A stretch of 33,705 nt of DNA, taken from positions 1 through 33,705 of the forward strand of contig MWCA01000060.1 of NCBI GenBank assembly GCA_002069785.1. Reading direction: 5' to 3'. Positions 1-8,522 of this stretch are shown here, in pieces. The position numbers and the translations under genes are program-made. Within the stretch, counting starts at the first letter, position 1; each line of letters opens with the position of its first letter. The stretch comes from Lentisphaerae bacterium ADurb.Bin242. Its GTDB lineage: Bacteria > Verrucomicrobiota > Lentisphaeria > Victivallales > UBA1829. Below the pieces are notes generated by a model. It did not search any database and had not been told where the DNA came from. It saw only the letters and a list, made by a program, of their open reading frames with translations.

Positions 1-127
1 GCAGCAGCAACACCACCGGGAGCAGCCCCAGTCCGGGCATGCCGGTCTTGTTGATTCCGATCAGAACCGCTGAAAACAGCAGAATGGCAATCTGAAGTGC
101 AGAAAACCCGTGAAAGAAAAAATCCAT
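1..127 (-). CDS. TauE/SafE-family membrane permease, N-terminal part (runs off the window)
   Basis: Reading leftward from an ATG at 127, the first 42 codons give a hydrophobic N-terminus containing the run LIGINKTGMPGLGLLPVV. A Lys-Thr-Gly-x-Pro-Gly-x-Gly loop after the first membrane segment is typical of TauE/SafE (DUF81) permeases, which carry sulfite, sulfoacetate or other small anions across the inner membrane. A GGAG Shine-Dalgarno lies six bases before this ATG. An alternative ATG at 132 is in another frame and gives no recognisable protein. The rest of the gene is outside the window, so the substrate cannot be inferred. The gene is divergent from the LacI regulator at 461. Confidence 0.6.
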   Translation of the reverse strand, partial: MDFFFHGFSALQIAILLFSAVLIGINKTGMPGLGLLPVVLLL

Positions 128-330
128 TCCATTCTCCAACAATCATTCAAACAGAAAAGTAATAATATATCCCCTTTTTCAAGTTTTGCGACGGAAACTC
201 CGTTTTTTTCTGAAAAATGTTATGGATTTTTCCGGAAATGGAAAGCAGGAGGCTTCCCGGGGGAGATGACGACCTGAAAAAAGACCGGATGTTCCGGGAA
301 TGCTTTCCGGAAAAAACGTCCTCTTTGTGT

Positions 331-366
331 TTGTCAACCCTTGTCAAATTTGTCAATCCTTGTCAG
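331..366. repeat. Four phased TTGTCAA repeats upstream of the lacI promoter
   Basis: TTGTCAA occurs at 331, 341 and 350, and TTGTCAG at 360, so the steps are 10, 9 and 10 bp, roughly one helical turn each. TTGTCAA is the reverse complement of TTGACAA, which forms the -35 region of the lacI promoter at 404-410. The array ends 37 bp before that -35 box. I see no matching -10 boxes for a leftward promoter at any of the four copies, so an array of protein-binding sites is more likely than stacked promoters. The rest of the 333-bp gap (128-460) holds AT-rich DNA, a short odd-length palindrome CAAATCCGGTTTG at 373-385, and the promoter at 404-431. Confidence 0.6.
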
Positions 367-403
367 ATTTACCAAATCCGGTTTGATTTTTAAAAAAACC
401 GGG

Positions 404-431
404 TTGACAAAAAAATGTTTTATCCTATAAT
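404..431 (+). promoter_or_regulatory. Sigma70-like promoter of cassette A (lacI)
   Basis: A perfect TTGACA (404-409) and a perfect TATAAT (426-431) are separated by 16 bp. The start codon of the LacI regulator follows 29 bp downstream of the -10 box. This is the closest match to consensus in the window. Confidence 0.8.
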
Positions 432-460
432 TACTCTCTATCTTCCCAAATAAAGGGTGA

Positions 461-1519
461 ATGGCCATGCTTCTGAAACCGAGGAAAAAAGTTTTTACGA
501 TGAATGAAATCGCGGCGGCATGCCAGGTTTCCCTTTCCACGGTCTACCGGATTCTGCGCGACCCGGAAAAGGCCACCAATCCGATCCGGCTCCAGGTGCG
601 CGGGCTTCTGATCCAGAACGGCTACCTTCAGGGGTTCGAGCATAAAGGACGGCTGAAAATTCTGAATGTGACCCTGCCCGGCAACTATTTCCATATTTCC
701 GCCATGTTTTTCGAGCTGGAAAAGGTGTGTGTGAACCGGGGAATCGACCTGGTCCTCTGTAATTACCACCAGTTGGATTCCATTCTCCGGACGACGGACG
801 CGGCCGGATTGATCTACAACATCTCGGTCAGCGACTTTCCGGATATGCCTCTCGTCGTGGCCCGGCCCGGCTACAGCACGGCGAAGTGCACGAGTGTTGC
901 GGAGGATGATGTCGGCGGGCTGACGCTGCTTTTCGCCAAGCTCAAAGAATTCGGGCACCGCCGCATCTTTTATTTTTCACCGAACTGTTTCCAGGCCGAA
1001 TTATGCTTCCCGGACCGGTTCCTGCCTGAAAAAGCCCGCGGCTTCTACACGCTGAACGGATTGCCTTACGACGAGTCCCTGGTTTGCCACAGGACGATCA
1101 CGACGGAAACGCATGAGAAAGTGATGAAAGAAGTCGTAAACTACTATTTGAGTTTGAAGCCGCGGCCCACCGCCGTCGTCGTGTCCGGAGATGTTTATGC
1201 GCCTCCGTTCTACCGGCATTTGCGCGCCGCGGGGCTTCGCATTCCGGAGGATGTCAGCATTGCGGGGTTTGATGACATGTGCCGTTATCGCCATTTCATC
1301 GACATGAAAGTCGACGGAGCCGCCCTCTCCGAAGTGCTCAAGCTCACCCCGCCTCTGACCACGATGGATCTTCCGCTGGAGGATATCGCTTCGACGGCGG
1401 TCGATCTGCTTCTGGAACAGATCGAAAACCCGTTCGCACGCCGGCGCAAGGTCGTCCTACAACCGGATTTAGTGATCACCAATTCCATAACCAAAGTCAA
1501 AGGAGAAAAAGAAAAATGA
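461..1519 (+). CDS. LacI-family transcriptional regulator (cassette A)
   Basis: A 352-residue DNA-binding regulator. Residues 14-33 form the LacI-type helix-turn-helix (MNEIAAACQVSLSTVYRILR), and residues about 64-340 look like the periplasmic-binding-protein-like sensor domain. The conserved run PEDVSIAGFDD near residue 264 is the usual LacI-family signature before the last sensor strands. An AAAGG Shine-Dalgarno precedes the ATG at 461; a second in-frame ATG at 467 is possible. The stop codon overlaps the next start as ATGA (1516-1519), so the prepilin-like gene is translationally coupled to it. It probably senses a sugar and controls its own cassette. The sensor half is divergent, so the effector cannot be named. 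Confidence 0.9.
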   Translation: MAMLLKPRKKVFTMNEIAAACQVSLSTVYRILRDPEKATNPIRLQVRGLLIQNGYLQGFEHKGRLKILNVTLPGNYFHISAMFFELEKVCVNRGIDLVLCNYHQLDSILRTTDAAGLIYNISVSDFPDMPLVVARPGYSTAKCTSVAEDDVGGLTLLFAKLKEFGHRRIFYFSPNCFQAELCFPDRFLPEKARGFYTLNGLPYDESLVCHRTITTETHEKVMKEVVNYYLSLKPRPTAVVVSGDVYAPPFYRHLRAAGLRIPEDVSIAGFDDMCRYRHFIDMKVDGAALSEVLKLTPPLTTMDLPLEDIASTAVDLLLEQIENPFARRRKVVLQPDLVITNSITKVKGEKEK

Positions 1520-2169
1520 AACAGCCCCGGAAATTCACACTGATCGAACTCCTGATCGTAATTGCGATCATCGCGATTCTGGCCGGAATGCTGCTGCCGG
1601 CGCTCAACAAAGCCCGGGTAAAAGCCCAGCAGATATCCTGCCTCAACAACGAGAAACAGATCTACCATGTCTTCTACAACTATTGCGATTCCAACAAGGA
1701 TGATATTTTCCCCTTTGCTTACTTCACCTTGTATTGGGGTCATCTGCTCCACCAGTCCGGAGTCTTTGATCCGGTCGAGAAAATGATCAACGCGAACGGG
1801 TATCCGAAAATCATGAAGTGTCCTTCGTATGTCAAACCGGCAACCAATCCGCTGATCCAGCTGAACAACGGTCCCGGCTACCAATACGCCGTTTCCCAGC
1901 GGGTTTCCCGTTACTACAATTCCACATGGTGGCAGGGAAGCATTAAATTGAGAAGCGTCCGGAAACCCTCCGTCGTGGGCTGGTATTCCGAAAAAAAGGG
2001 ATATAACTTCACCTACAACACTTCGGAATTCGGGTTGGATTTCCGGCACAACAACACGCTGAATGTGCTGTATGTGGACGGTCATGCGGAAAATAAAAAA
2101 TACAATACCATTCCGTATCAGGGCAATGCCCCGTCGACGTATTCCACGGATCCCTTCTGGACACCCTGA
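1516..2169 (+). CDS. Prepilin-type N-terminal methylation / H-X9-DG protein (cassette A)
   Basis: The 217-residue protein starts MKQPRKFTLIELLIVIAIIA and continues with LAGMLLPALNKAR, a class III prepilin signal with Phe at +1 and Glu at +5. The residue before the cleavage site is Lys, not the usual Gly. Near the C-terminus, His followed by nine residues and Asp-Gly (HNNTLNVLYVDG) is the H-X9-DG motif of the pseudopilin-like proteins that are numerous in Planctomycetes and Lentisphaerota. The ATG lies inside the lacI stop (ATGA), with GGAG at 1502-1505. Family knowledge places such proteins in the inner membrane with a globular domain outside. A role in exporting or displaying the glycosidase at 2213 is inference from the gene order. 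The frame is open far upstream, but that part is antisense-like noise inside lacI. Confidence 0.88.
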   Translation: MKQPRKFTLIELLIVIAIIAILAGMLLPALNKARVKAQQISCLNNEKQIYHVFYNYCDSNKDDIFPFAYFTLYWGHLLHQSGVFDPVEKMINANGYPKIMKCPSYVKPATNPLIQLNNGPGYQYAVSQRVSRYYNSTWWQGSIKLRSVRKPSVVGWYSEKKGYNFTYNTSEFGLDFRHNNTLNVLYVDGHAENKKYNTIPYQGNAPSTYSTDPFWTP

Positions 2170-2212
2170 CCTGATTGAATTCAACCCATCATCATAAAAA
2201 AAGGATTTTTCA

Positions 2213-5200
2213 ATGAACTGGAAAGCAGGACTTTTTATGCCTATTTTAACGGCGGCGGCAGGACTCGGGGCGGCGGAATACACCGTTCCTTCCGTAAAAA
2301 CACCCCCGGTGATCGACGGCAGAATCCAGTCGGGAGAATGGGACAACGCCTTTTCCCTCGCCGGAGCCGGACGCACCATCGATCCCCGCCGGGCCGAGTT
2401 CTTCATGGCCTGGGACGCGTCGAATCTGTATCTGGCGGTACGCTCGGAAACCCCGCCCCGCGGCAAACTGGTCGTGTCGAAAGGAAGCATCAACATCGTC
2501 ATGGACGATTCCGTGGAATTCTGGTTCGATCCTCCGAAAGAGCTCCGCACCGTCGAGCAGGCGAAATTCGGAGAATTCCAGCTGATCGCGAGCCACACGG
2601 GGGTTCTCTACCGGCAGCATCACAATCCCGGATACGGACTGCCTGCCCGCATATGGACCGCTCCCGGAATGAAATCCGCCACCTCCATCCATGACGGCGT
2701 CTGGGAGATCGAATTCGCCATCCCCGCGGAAGCGTTCGGCCTGAAAAAATTGGAAAACTCCGACTGGAAAATTCTTCCGGTAAGAAACTTCCGCACGGAA
2801 CCCGCCGGACAGCTCCCGTTTACCCCGGTTTCGAGCTTCATGGATTCCAAATCCTACACCACTTTCCATCTGCGCGACAATGCGCCGTCCATCAGGAATA
2901 CGTATGCTGATGACAAGGCGCGGCTGCCTCTGCGGATTCAAATTGCCTCCGCCTCCACTGGAAAATACACTTTCGAAACTAAAATCGGCGGGAAGACTTC
3001 CTCCAGACCGATTTCCGGTCCTGCCGGAAACGCCGACATCGCGCTTCCGGAGGGAACCGGTTCCGGAGAAGTTCATGCGCAAATCAGGGATGAAAAAGGG
3101 AATATCCTTTTTTCGCGCGACTTCCATCTTCAGCCCGTGCCGGAACGGCTCTGGTTCACCCCGGAATCGTATCTCGTGCTGGAACAGGATTTCGAGGAAG
3201 GCGCGGACCGGTTTATCTGTCCGGACAAAGGGGTCACGGCGGTTTCGAAGAAAATGCCGTCCATTGTCGACGGGCGTGAAAAAGGTTCCAAAGCCGTCTT
3301 TTTCGAGAAAGGCGATTCCATCCTCTGCAAAGGAGCCAAGCTCGCCGTTCCCGGAAACGTTTCGATGTGGGTGAAAACCGAAGGGAGTCCCGGAAAGGAA
3401 TACCGCCGCTTTTTCTCCACGAATTTCCAGTCCGGAGGATACCTCGGACTTCAGGAGCACGCCGGATACAATCTTCTGTTTCTGCACGGCTTCCGGGGCG
3501 GGAACAAAAACCTTCTGCTCAACCGCAAACCGGCGCAGGGACAATGGGCCCATCTCTCGGTCAATATCCAGCCCGGGCGCGTGGAATATTACTTCAACGG
3601 AGTCAAGCACGGGGAACTCGATCTGCCGTTTGAACTGAACGGCTCGAAGCTCGGGGACTTCGTTCTCGGCGGCGGAGCCGGCGGCTTCACTCTCGACGGC
3701 TATGCCGTTTACAGCCGCATTCTGACCCCCGAAGAGATCAAAGTATTGGCGCAGGGAGAATCGAAGCTGACCGGGGAACTGGGCTGGTATCCCTCCCTCC
3801 AATCCTTCGTGGTGGATGTGACGGGAAATCCCGCCCGGCTTCAGACGGATTCCCTGCTGCTGAAAGTGACGGATACCTCCGGAAAAGTGCTTTTCTCCAG
3901 ACCGGCCTTCCTGAAAAACGGCTTCCGTCTCGGGGAAGGCGAGAAACAGATGATCGTCCTGCACGAAAAAGCAGCATTGGACAAGCCCCTGCCGGATGGA
4001 CGCTATTTCCTCTCGCTTTCGATCCCGGAAACCGAAGAAGTCCTGCTGGAAAAAGCGTTCCTCGTCAAGAAATACGACTGGCTGGGGAACACCCTCGGCA
4101 AAGCGGACCGGATTCTGCCGCCGTTCACTCCCCTCCAGGTCAAAGGAGACACTCTTTCCTGTATTTTGCGGGATTATAAAATCGGCTCCAACGGACTGCC
4201 TTCGGAAGTGGTCACACTCGGGAAACAGATTCTAGCCGGGCCGGTCACTCTTAACTTTGTCCGGGGAAAACAAGCAACTGCGCTTCGCGGCAAGGGGAAA
4301 GCCGCCATCCGCAAACTCTCCGATACCGCGGTCGAGTATAAAGCGGACAGCGAACAGGGCGTTGAAGTCAAGGGGCGTCTGGAACAGGACGGCCTGCTCC
4401 GGCTCGACCTCCGCTTCCCCGAAACCTTGGAAGCGGACCGCGTTTATATGGATATTCCCGTCCAGAAGGAGTTCGCCGTCCTGTTTCATGCGGTCGGGGA
4501 ACATATCCGGGCCAATCCCGCCGGATTTGTGCCGGAAGGAAAGGGAACGATTTTCAAAAGCCGTTCCGTGCAGCAGATTCATGTGAGCAATTTCATCCCG
4601 TACATCTGGGTCGGCACGGACGACCGCGGCATCTGCTATGCCGCCGACTGGGACAGGGGATGGGTTCATACGAAGGACCGGGACGCGGTGGAACTGTTCC
4701 GTCATTCGAACGGGGACGTCAGCATCCGCCTGAATCTCCTGAACGCGCCGTTCCAAATCAAAAAAGGCCATACGGTCACCCTCGCCCTGATGGCTTCGCC
4801 CGTGAAGCCCATGCCCGAAGGCTGGCGCGGCTGGTCGGACGGTTACGGATTCAAAGGAAACCGCGTCTCCAGGGTGCTGGCGAGTCCGCCGTATTGGGGA
4901 AGCTACACCTGCTGGACCGCACATTATCCCGCTTTCATGGATTTCGGATATGTCCGGAAATTGGCGGAGACACGCGATACCGGAGTCATCGACAATGCCT
5001 ACATCCAGGCATGGCTTTCCCGCCTGGAAGCGGCTTCCAAAGAAGAGGTTCCCTTGCTCCGGGCGAAAGACCCCCTCGCCGCCAGGCAGTATTCCTCCGG
5101 CCATACCAACAGCGCTTTTGCAACTGCCAGAAGTCTATTCCCCTATCGCCGGAATTCCGTTCTTTATTATTACACTTGCGACAGCGACGGGGCGCAGGCT

Positions 5201-6088
5201 CTTGCCGAGTATCCGGCCTTCCGGGACGAATGGAACAACGGCGTCGGAGTCTACGGCTCCTACCAGGATTACGCCATTTACTACCTCGACAGGATGCTGG
5301 AAGCCGGGATGACCGGGGTCTATGACGACAATACGTTCTTCCGGTGCAACTACAGCTGGGCCGCCGGAAACGCCTATATCGACGACAACGGCACGGTTCA
5401 GCCCTCCTTCGGCCTCTGGAACAACCGGGAATACCGGCGGCGGCAGCTGGGCGTCCTGGCGGACCGCAAACTGAATCCGTGGATCACGGTTCACCAGACG
5501 AACGCCAACATCCTGCCCACTCTCGGGTTCGCCACCAATTCCATGGGCATGGAATGGAAATACGGCGTGCACGACTTCCAGGAACGTTTCACGCCCGATT
5601 ATATCCGGGCGGTCAGCCAGGGGCTCCAGGGCGGATTCTTCCCGACCGTTCTCGACGGGATCACCGGAGGGACGAAGGAACAGCGCGCATGGGCAACCCG
5701 CACCATGCTGGCAAGCCTGCTGCCCCATGAAATCCGCCCGACCATTCCCCGCGGGGCGGACGCTCAACTGCTGGGAAAGATCCATTCCCTGCTGTTCGAC
5801 TTCGGAACCTGGAAGGACGATTGCGTCTACACCGCCTACTGGAACGCTTCCAATCCGGTGAAGTCCGCCGATCCGAAACTTCTGGTCAGCACCTATCGGC
5901 GCGGCAGGGAGCTGATGATCGTCTGCGGAAGCTACACCGGCGACATGGAAGCTGTCCTGACGCTCGAAGGCAAAGTGAAATCCGCAAAGAATGCGGAAAC
6001 GGACGCACCCGTCTCCGCGCAGGGAAACCGGATCGTCTTCCCGTTGAAAAAACATGACTTCGCCCTGATCCGGGCGGAACTGGAATAA
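2213..6088 (+). CDS. Secreted multidomain glycoside-hydrolase-like protein (CBM9-like, LamG-like, DUF6067/GH123-like)
   Basis: A 1291-residue exported protein. Residues 1-20 are a Sec signal ending GLGAA. Residues about 25-235 resemble a CBM9/DOMON-type sugar-binding sandwich (PPVIDGRIQSGEWDNA, then VEFWFDP). Residues about 325-510 are a LamG/concanavalin-like fold (VSMWVKTEG, YFNGVKHGEL, YSRILTPEEI). From about 625 on, WLGNTLGKADRILPPFTPL and the following GLPSEVV stretch match my recollection of the DUF6067 proteins related to GH123 hexosaminidases. The C-terminal half would form a TIM barrel, with GVYDDNTFF near residue 1038 as a candidate acidic site. It lies 43 bp after the prepilin-like gene, behind an AAAAGGA Shine-Dalgarno. 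A polysaccharide-degrading role is likely; the substrate is unknown. Confidence 0.8.
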   Translation: MNWKAGLFMPILTAAAGLGAAEYTVPSVKTPPVIDGRIQSGEWDNAFSLAGAGRTIDPRRAEFFMAWDASNLYLAVRSETPPRGKLVVSKGSINIVMDDSVEFWFDPPKELRTVEQAKFGEFQLIASHTGVLYRQHHNPGYGLPARIWTAPGMKSATSIHDGVWEIEFAIPAEAFGLKKLENSDWKILPVRNFRTEPAGQLPFTPVSSFMDSKSYTTFHLRDNAPSIRNTYADDKARLPLRIQIASASTGKYTFETKIGGKTSSRPISGPAGNADIALPEGTGSGEVHAQIRDEKGNILFSRDFHLQPVPERLWFTPESYLVLEQDFEEGADRFICPDKGVTAVSKKMPSIVDGREKGSKAVFFEKGDSILCKGAKLAVPGNVSMWVKTEGSPGKEYRRFFSTNFQSGGYLGLQEHAGYNLLFLHGFRGGNKNLLLNRKPAQGQWAHLSVNIQPGRVEYYFNGVKHGELDLPFELNGSKLGDFVLGGGAGGFTLDGYAVYSRILTPEEIKVLAQGESKLTGELGWYPSLQSFVVDVTGNPARLQTDSLLLKVTDTSGKVLFSRPAFLKNGFRLGEGEKQMIVLHEKAALDKPLPDGRYFLSLSIPETEEVLLEKAFLVKKYDWLGNTLGKADRILPPFTPLQVKGDTLSCILRDYKIGSNGLPSEVVTLGKQILAGPVTLNFVRGKQATALRGKGKAAIRKLSDTAVEYKADSEQGVEVKGRLEQDGLLRLDLRFPETLEADRVYMDIPVQKEFAVLFHAVGEHIRANPAGFVPEGKGTIFKSRSVQQIHVSNFIPYIWVGTDDRGICYAADWDRGWVHTKDRDAVELFRHSNGDVSIRLNLLNAPFQIKKGHTVTLALMASPVKPMPEGWRGWSDGYGFKGNRVSRVLASPPYWGSYTCWTAHYPAFMDFGYVRKLAETRDTGVIDNAYIQAWLSRLEAASKEEVPLLRAKDPLAARQYSSGHTNSAFATARSLFPYRRNSVLYYYTCDSDGAQALAEYPAFRDEWNNGVGVYGSYQDYAIYYLDRMLEAGMTGVYDDNTFFRCNYSWAAGNAYIDDNGTVQPSFGLWNNREYRRRQLGVLADRKLNPWITVHQTNANILPTLGFATNSMGMEWKYGVHDFQERFTPDYIRAVSQGLQGGFFPTVLDGITGGTKEQRAWATRTMLASLLPHEIRPTIPRGADAQLLGKIHSLLFDFGTWKDDCVYTAYWNASNPVKSADPKLLVSTYRRGRELMIVCGSYTGDMEAVLTLEGKVKSAKNAETDAPVSAQGNRIVFPLKKHDFALIRAELE

Positions 6089-6110
6089 CGGCGATTCCCG
6101 GCCAGGAGCG

Positions 6111-6812
6111 TCAGAAAAGGTTCAGGAGCCGTTCCATGGAAACCAGCGGGGCGTGCCCGGAGCCGTTCCGGCAGCTTTTCTCGCCCTCGCTGCCGGGAGC
6201 GGCGGCAAACACGCAGACGCACGGGTGCGTGCTGAAAAACGCGGGCGTCCGGAGGCCGGTCAGTTCCATGACGGCGACCACTCCGAATTTGTTGCAGCGC
6301 TCGAGCTTGGCTTCCAGCGCCGGATCGGAATCCCGGAGGAAGACCGGACCGGAGGCCGCTTCCGCACAAAGGGCTTCGAACTGTTCTTCCGGCAGGGAGA
6401 AGTCCGGCTCGAAACGGACGCAGGAGACTTCGTTCCCGTTGATGAAAAGAGCGTCGGAGGTCAGTTCCGCAAAGCGGAAGCCGACCCGTTTTTCAATGAA
6501 ATAATACGGCATGCCTTTCCTGTAGAAAACCACCGTCAGACTGTAGAGGGAGGGATTGCCGCGGCCGCAGGGATGCCAGAGCGCCGGACGGCCGATGAGA
6601 ACAGACTGAAGAAAGGGAACGCGGTTCCGTCCGGGCTCCAGCGGAATCCGGGCGGACTCGATCATTTCCATGGAATCCACGCGGAACGCCGCAATCAAAG
6701 TCATGGGCCGTTCCGTCTCGGCTTCGATATAAGGAATGACCTCGATCCGGTCTTCATCGCCGCGGACCTCCACGGTGAAATCGACTTTCCCATAGAATTC
6801 TTCGTCCGTCAT
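6111..6812 (-). CDS. GH2-derived immunoglobulin-like protein without catalytic barrel
   Basis: The 233-residue protein has no signal peptide. Residues about 10-115 resemble the second, immunoglobulin-like domain of GH2 glycosidases: a strand-rich region, then PALWHPCGRGNPSLYSLTV and KRVGFRFAE, which match the family pattern of Leu-Trp, Pro-x-Leu-Tyr and Gly-Phe-Arg. The next stretch, LFINGNEVSCVRF, corresponds to the LNGkpv-RG entry into the TIM barrel, and LERCNKFGVVAVMEL resembles the later D-x-L-G-hydrophobic-E strand. Nearly all of the barrel, including both catalytic glutamates, is missing. The start at 6812 has GGAG upstream and lies 15 bp after the rng stop. It could be a carbohydrate-binding or structural relic; its function is unknown. 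Confidence 0.6.
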   Translation of the reverse strand: MTDEEFYGKVDFTVEVRGDEDRIEVIPYIEAETERPMTLIAAFRVDSMEMIESARIPLEPGRNRVPFLQSVLIGRPALWHPCGRGNPSLYSLTVVFYRKGMPYYFIEKRVGFRFAELTSDALFINGNEVSCVRFEPDFSLPEEQFEALCAEAASGPVFLRDSDPALEAKLERCNKFGVVAVMELTGLRTPAFFSTHPCVCVFAAAPGSEGEKSCRNGSGHAPLVSMERLLNLF

Positions 6813-6827
6813 GCTCCGGGCTCCCGT

Positions 6828-8516
6828 TTACAGTTCGCGTCCCGACTCCGGATCGACCAGCTTGAATTCCTCGATATGGATGGTCGGATCGGCGCGGAAC
6901 GAGAGGGTTTTTCCGTATTCGTTCTCAAGATTCCGGAGAAGCGCGGCATCCTCGTTTTTCAGCCGGGCGAGGATGGCGGGGTTCATGATGACGCGGATGT
7001 TCATTTTATTCGGATAATTGCGGCGCTTGAGGATTTCCTTCAGGCGGCGCTGGATTTCCACGCTCATGCTGAGGGCGGATTTGACGCGGCCGGTGCCGTT
7101 GCAGTACGGACACGGCTCGTAAACGACGTCCTGGATGCTTTCGTGCTCGCGCTGACGGGTCATCTCCATCAGTCCGAACTTGCTGAGGGGAAGGATGCGG
7201 GTCTTCGCGCGGTCGTCGCTGACGAACCGCCGCATGGCCTTGTTGACGGCCTCGCGGTCCTGGGCGCTGCGCATGTCGATGAAGTCGATGACGAGTTGTC
7301 CGCCGATGTTGCGGAGCCGCATCTGGCGGGCGACTTCCTCGGCCGCCTCCAGATTGGTTTTGAGGATGGTGTCGGCCTGGTCCCTGGAGGCCCGGTTCTT
7401 GCCGGAGTTGATGTCGATGGCGACCAGCGCCTCGGTCTCGTCGATACAGATATAGCCGCCGCTCGGGAGCTGGACCACGCGCTGGAAGATGTTGGCGGCC
7501 TGTTCATGAATTTTGTAACGGCTGAAAATGGGCTCGGCCTTGTTGTAAAGGATCACCTTCATCTCGAAGTCGGAGCCGACGAACTGGCGGAGTGCTCCGG
7601 TGATGAAGTCGTAGGCCTTTTTGCTGTCGATCACGATCTCGTCGATCTCATCGGTCAGGAAGTCGCGGACGGTGCGTTCCAGCAGGGTGGGTTCCCTGTA
7701 GACGATCATCGGCGCGCGGGGCGTCTGGATGGCGGTTTCCACCTTGTGCCAGATGGAGAGCAGCATGTCGAGGTCCCGTTTGAAGAAAAGAGCCTTGCGC
7801 CCCTCCCCGACCGTGCGGCAGATCATGCCCATGCCGTCCGGGATGTCGAGCTCCTGGAGGATTTTGCGGAGACGGTCCCGCTCTTTGTTTTCGTCGATTT
7901 TGGAGGACAGCCCGATGTGGTCGGAGTAGGGCAGCAGCACGAGATAGCGCCCGGGGATGGTGAGGTTCGTGGTGACTCTCGCCCCCTTGGTGCCGATGGG
8001 GCCCTTGGTGACCTGAACGAGAAGTTCGGAACCGGTCGGGAACATCTTGGGGATGTTGGCGGCCGTGATTTTTCCGCGGTGAATCGCCATTTCAAGGTCG
8101 CGGAGCCGGCGCGAGCGGTCGCCTCCGAGAAAGTTGCGGATTTTTTCCGAAAAGCCGCTGAGGAAGCGTTTTTTCCTGCCGTTCCTGGCGGCGGCCGGAT
8201 TGTCCTTGGCGGCGGAATCGCCCTCCATGCTTTCCTTGTCGATCCGCTTGATGTTGTCGACGATGTCGTGCGTGGCGGGAAGCATGTCCTTGTAGTGGAG
8301 GAAGGCGTTTTTCTCGGCGCCGATGTCGACGAAGGCCGCTTCCAGGGAGGGTTCGAGGCGGACGATCTTGCCGAGGTAGATGGAACCGGGTAGGATGTCG
8401 TCGGAGGAGGTCCGTTCGATTTCATATTCTTCGAGACGGCCGTTCTTGAGGAGCGCGAAACGTGTTTCCAGCTCCTCGCAATTGATTATGATCTGTTTTT
8501 TGTCGTGTTTAACCAT
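6828..8516 (-). CDS. rng: Ribonuclease E/G family endoribonuclease
   Basis: A 562-residue homologue of RNase G and of the catalytic half of RNase E, which cleaves single-stranded RNA during rRNA maturation and mRNA decay in the cytoplasm. The S1 domain begins near residue 40 (GSIYLGKIVRLEPSLEAAFV). The metal-binding Asp368 (VAIDINSGK) and Asp411 (VIDFIDM) are 43 residues apart, as in E. coli RNase E, and the zinc-link Cys469 and Cys472 (CPYC) follow 58 residues later, also as in E. coli. Residues about 88-150 form a basic insertion inside the S1 domain, longer than in E. coli RNase G. It starts 6 bp after the fmt stop and is followed by the GH2-derived gene after 15 bp. There is no long C-terminal scaffold, so this is the short RNase G type. 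Confidence 0.95.
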   Translation of the reverse strand: MVKHDKKQIIINCEELETRFALLKNGRLEEYEIERTSSDDILPGSIYLGKIVRLEPSLEAAFVDIGAEKNAFLHYKDMLPATHDIVDNIKRIDKESMEGDSAAKDNPAAARNGRKKRFLSGFSEKIRNFLGGDRSRRLRDLEMAIHRGKITAANIPKMFPTGSELLVQVTKGPIGTKGARVTTNLTIPGRYLVLLPYSDHIGLSSKIDENKERDRLRKILQELDIPDGMGMICRTVGEGRKALFFKRDLDMLLSIWHKVETAIQTPRAPMIVYREPTLLERTVRDFLTDEIDEIVIDSKKAYDFITGALRQFVGSDFEMKVILYNKAEPIFSRYKIHEQAANIFQRVVQLPSGGYICIDETEALVAIDINSGKNRASRDQADTILKTNLEAAEEVARQMRLRNIGGQLVIDFIDMRSAQDREAVNKAMRRFVSDDRAKTRILPLSKFGLMEMTRQREHESIQDVVYEPCPYCNGTGRVKSALSMSVEIQRRLKEILKRRNYPNKMNIRVIMNPAILARLKNEDAALLRNLENEYGKTLSFRADPTIHIEEFKLVDPESGREL

Positions 8517-8522
8517 GTGTTT

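Noticed and set aside
331..366. Leftward promoters built from the inverse TTGACA copies for the TauE/SafE gene
   Set aside because: No acceptable -10 hexamer is found 16-18 bp from any of the four copies in the leftward direction.
6153..8393. Very long plus-strand open frame opposite rng and the GH2-derived gene
   Set aside because: It is antisense to two genes with clear motifs; its composition (many Asp, Val, Gly, His) is the usual shadow of GC-rich codons.
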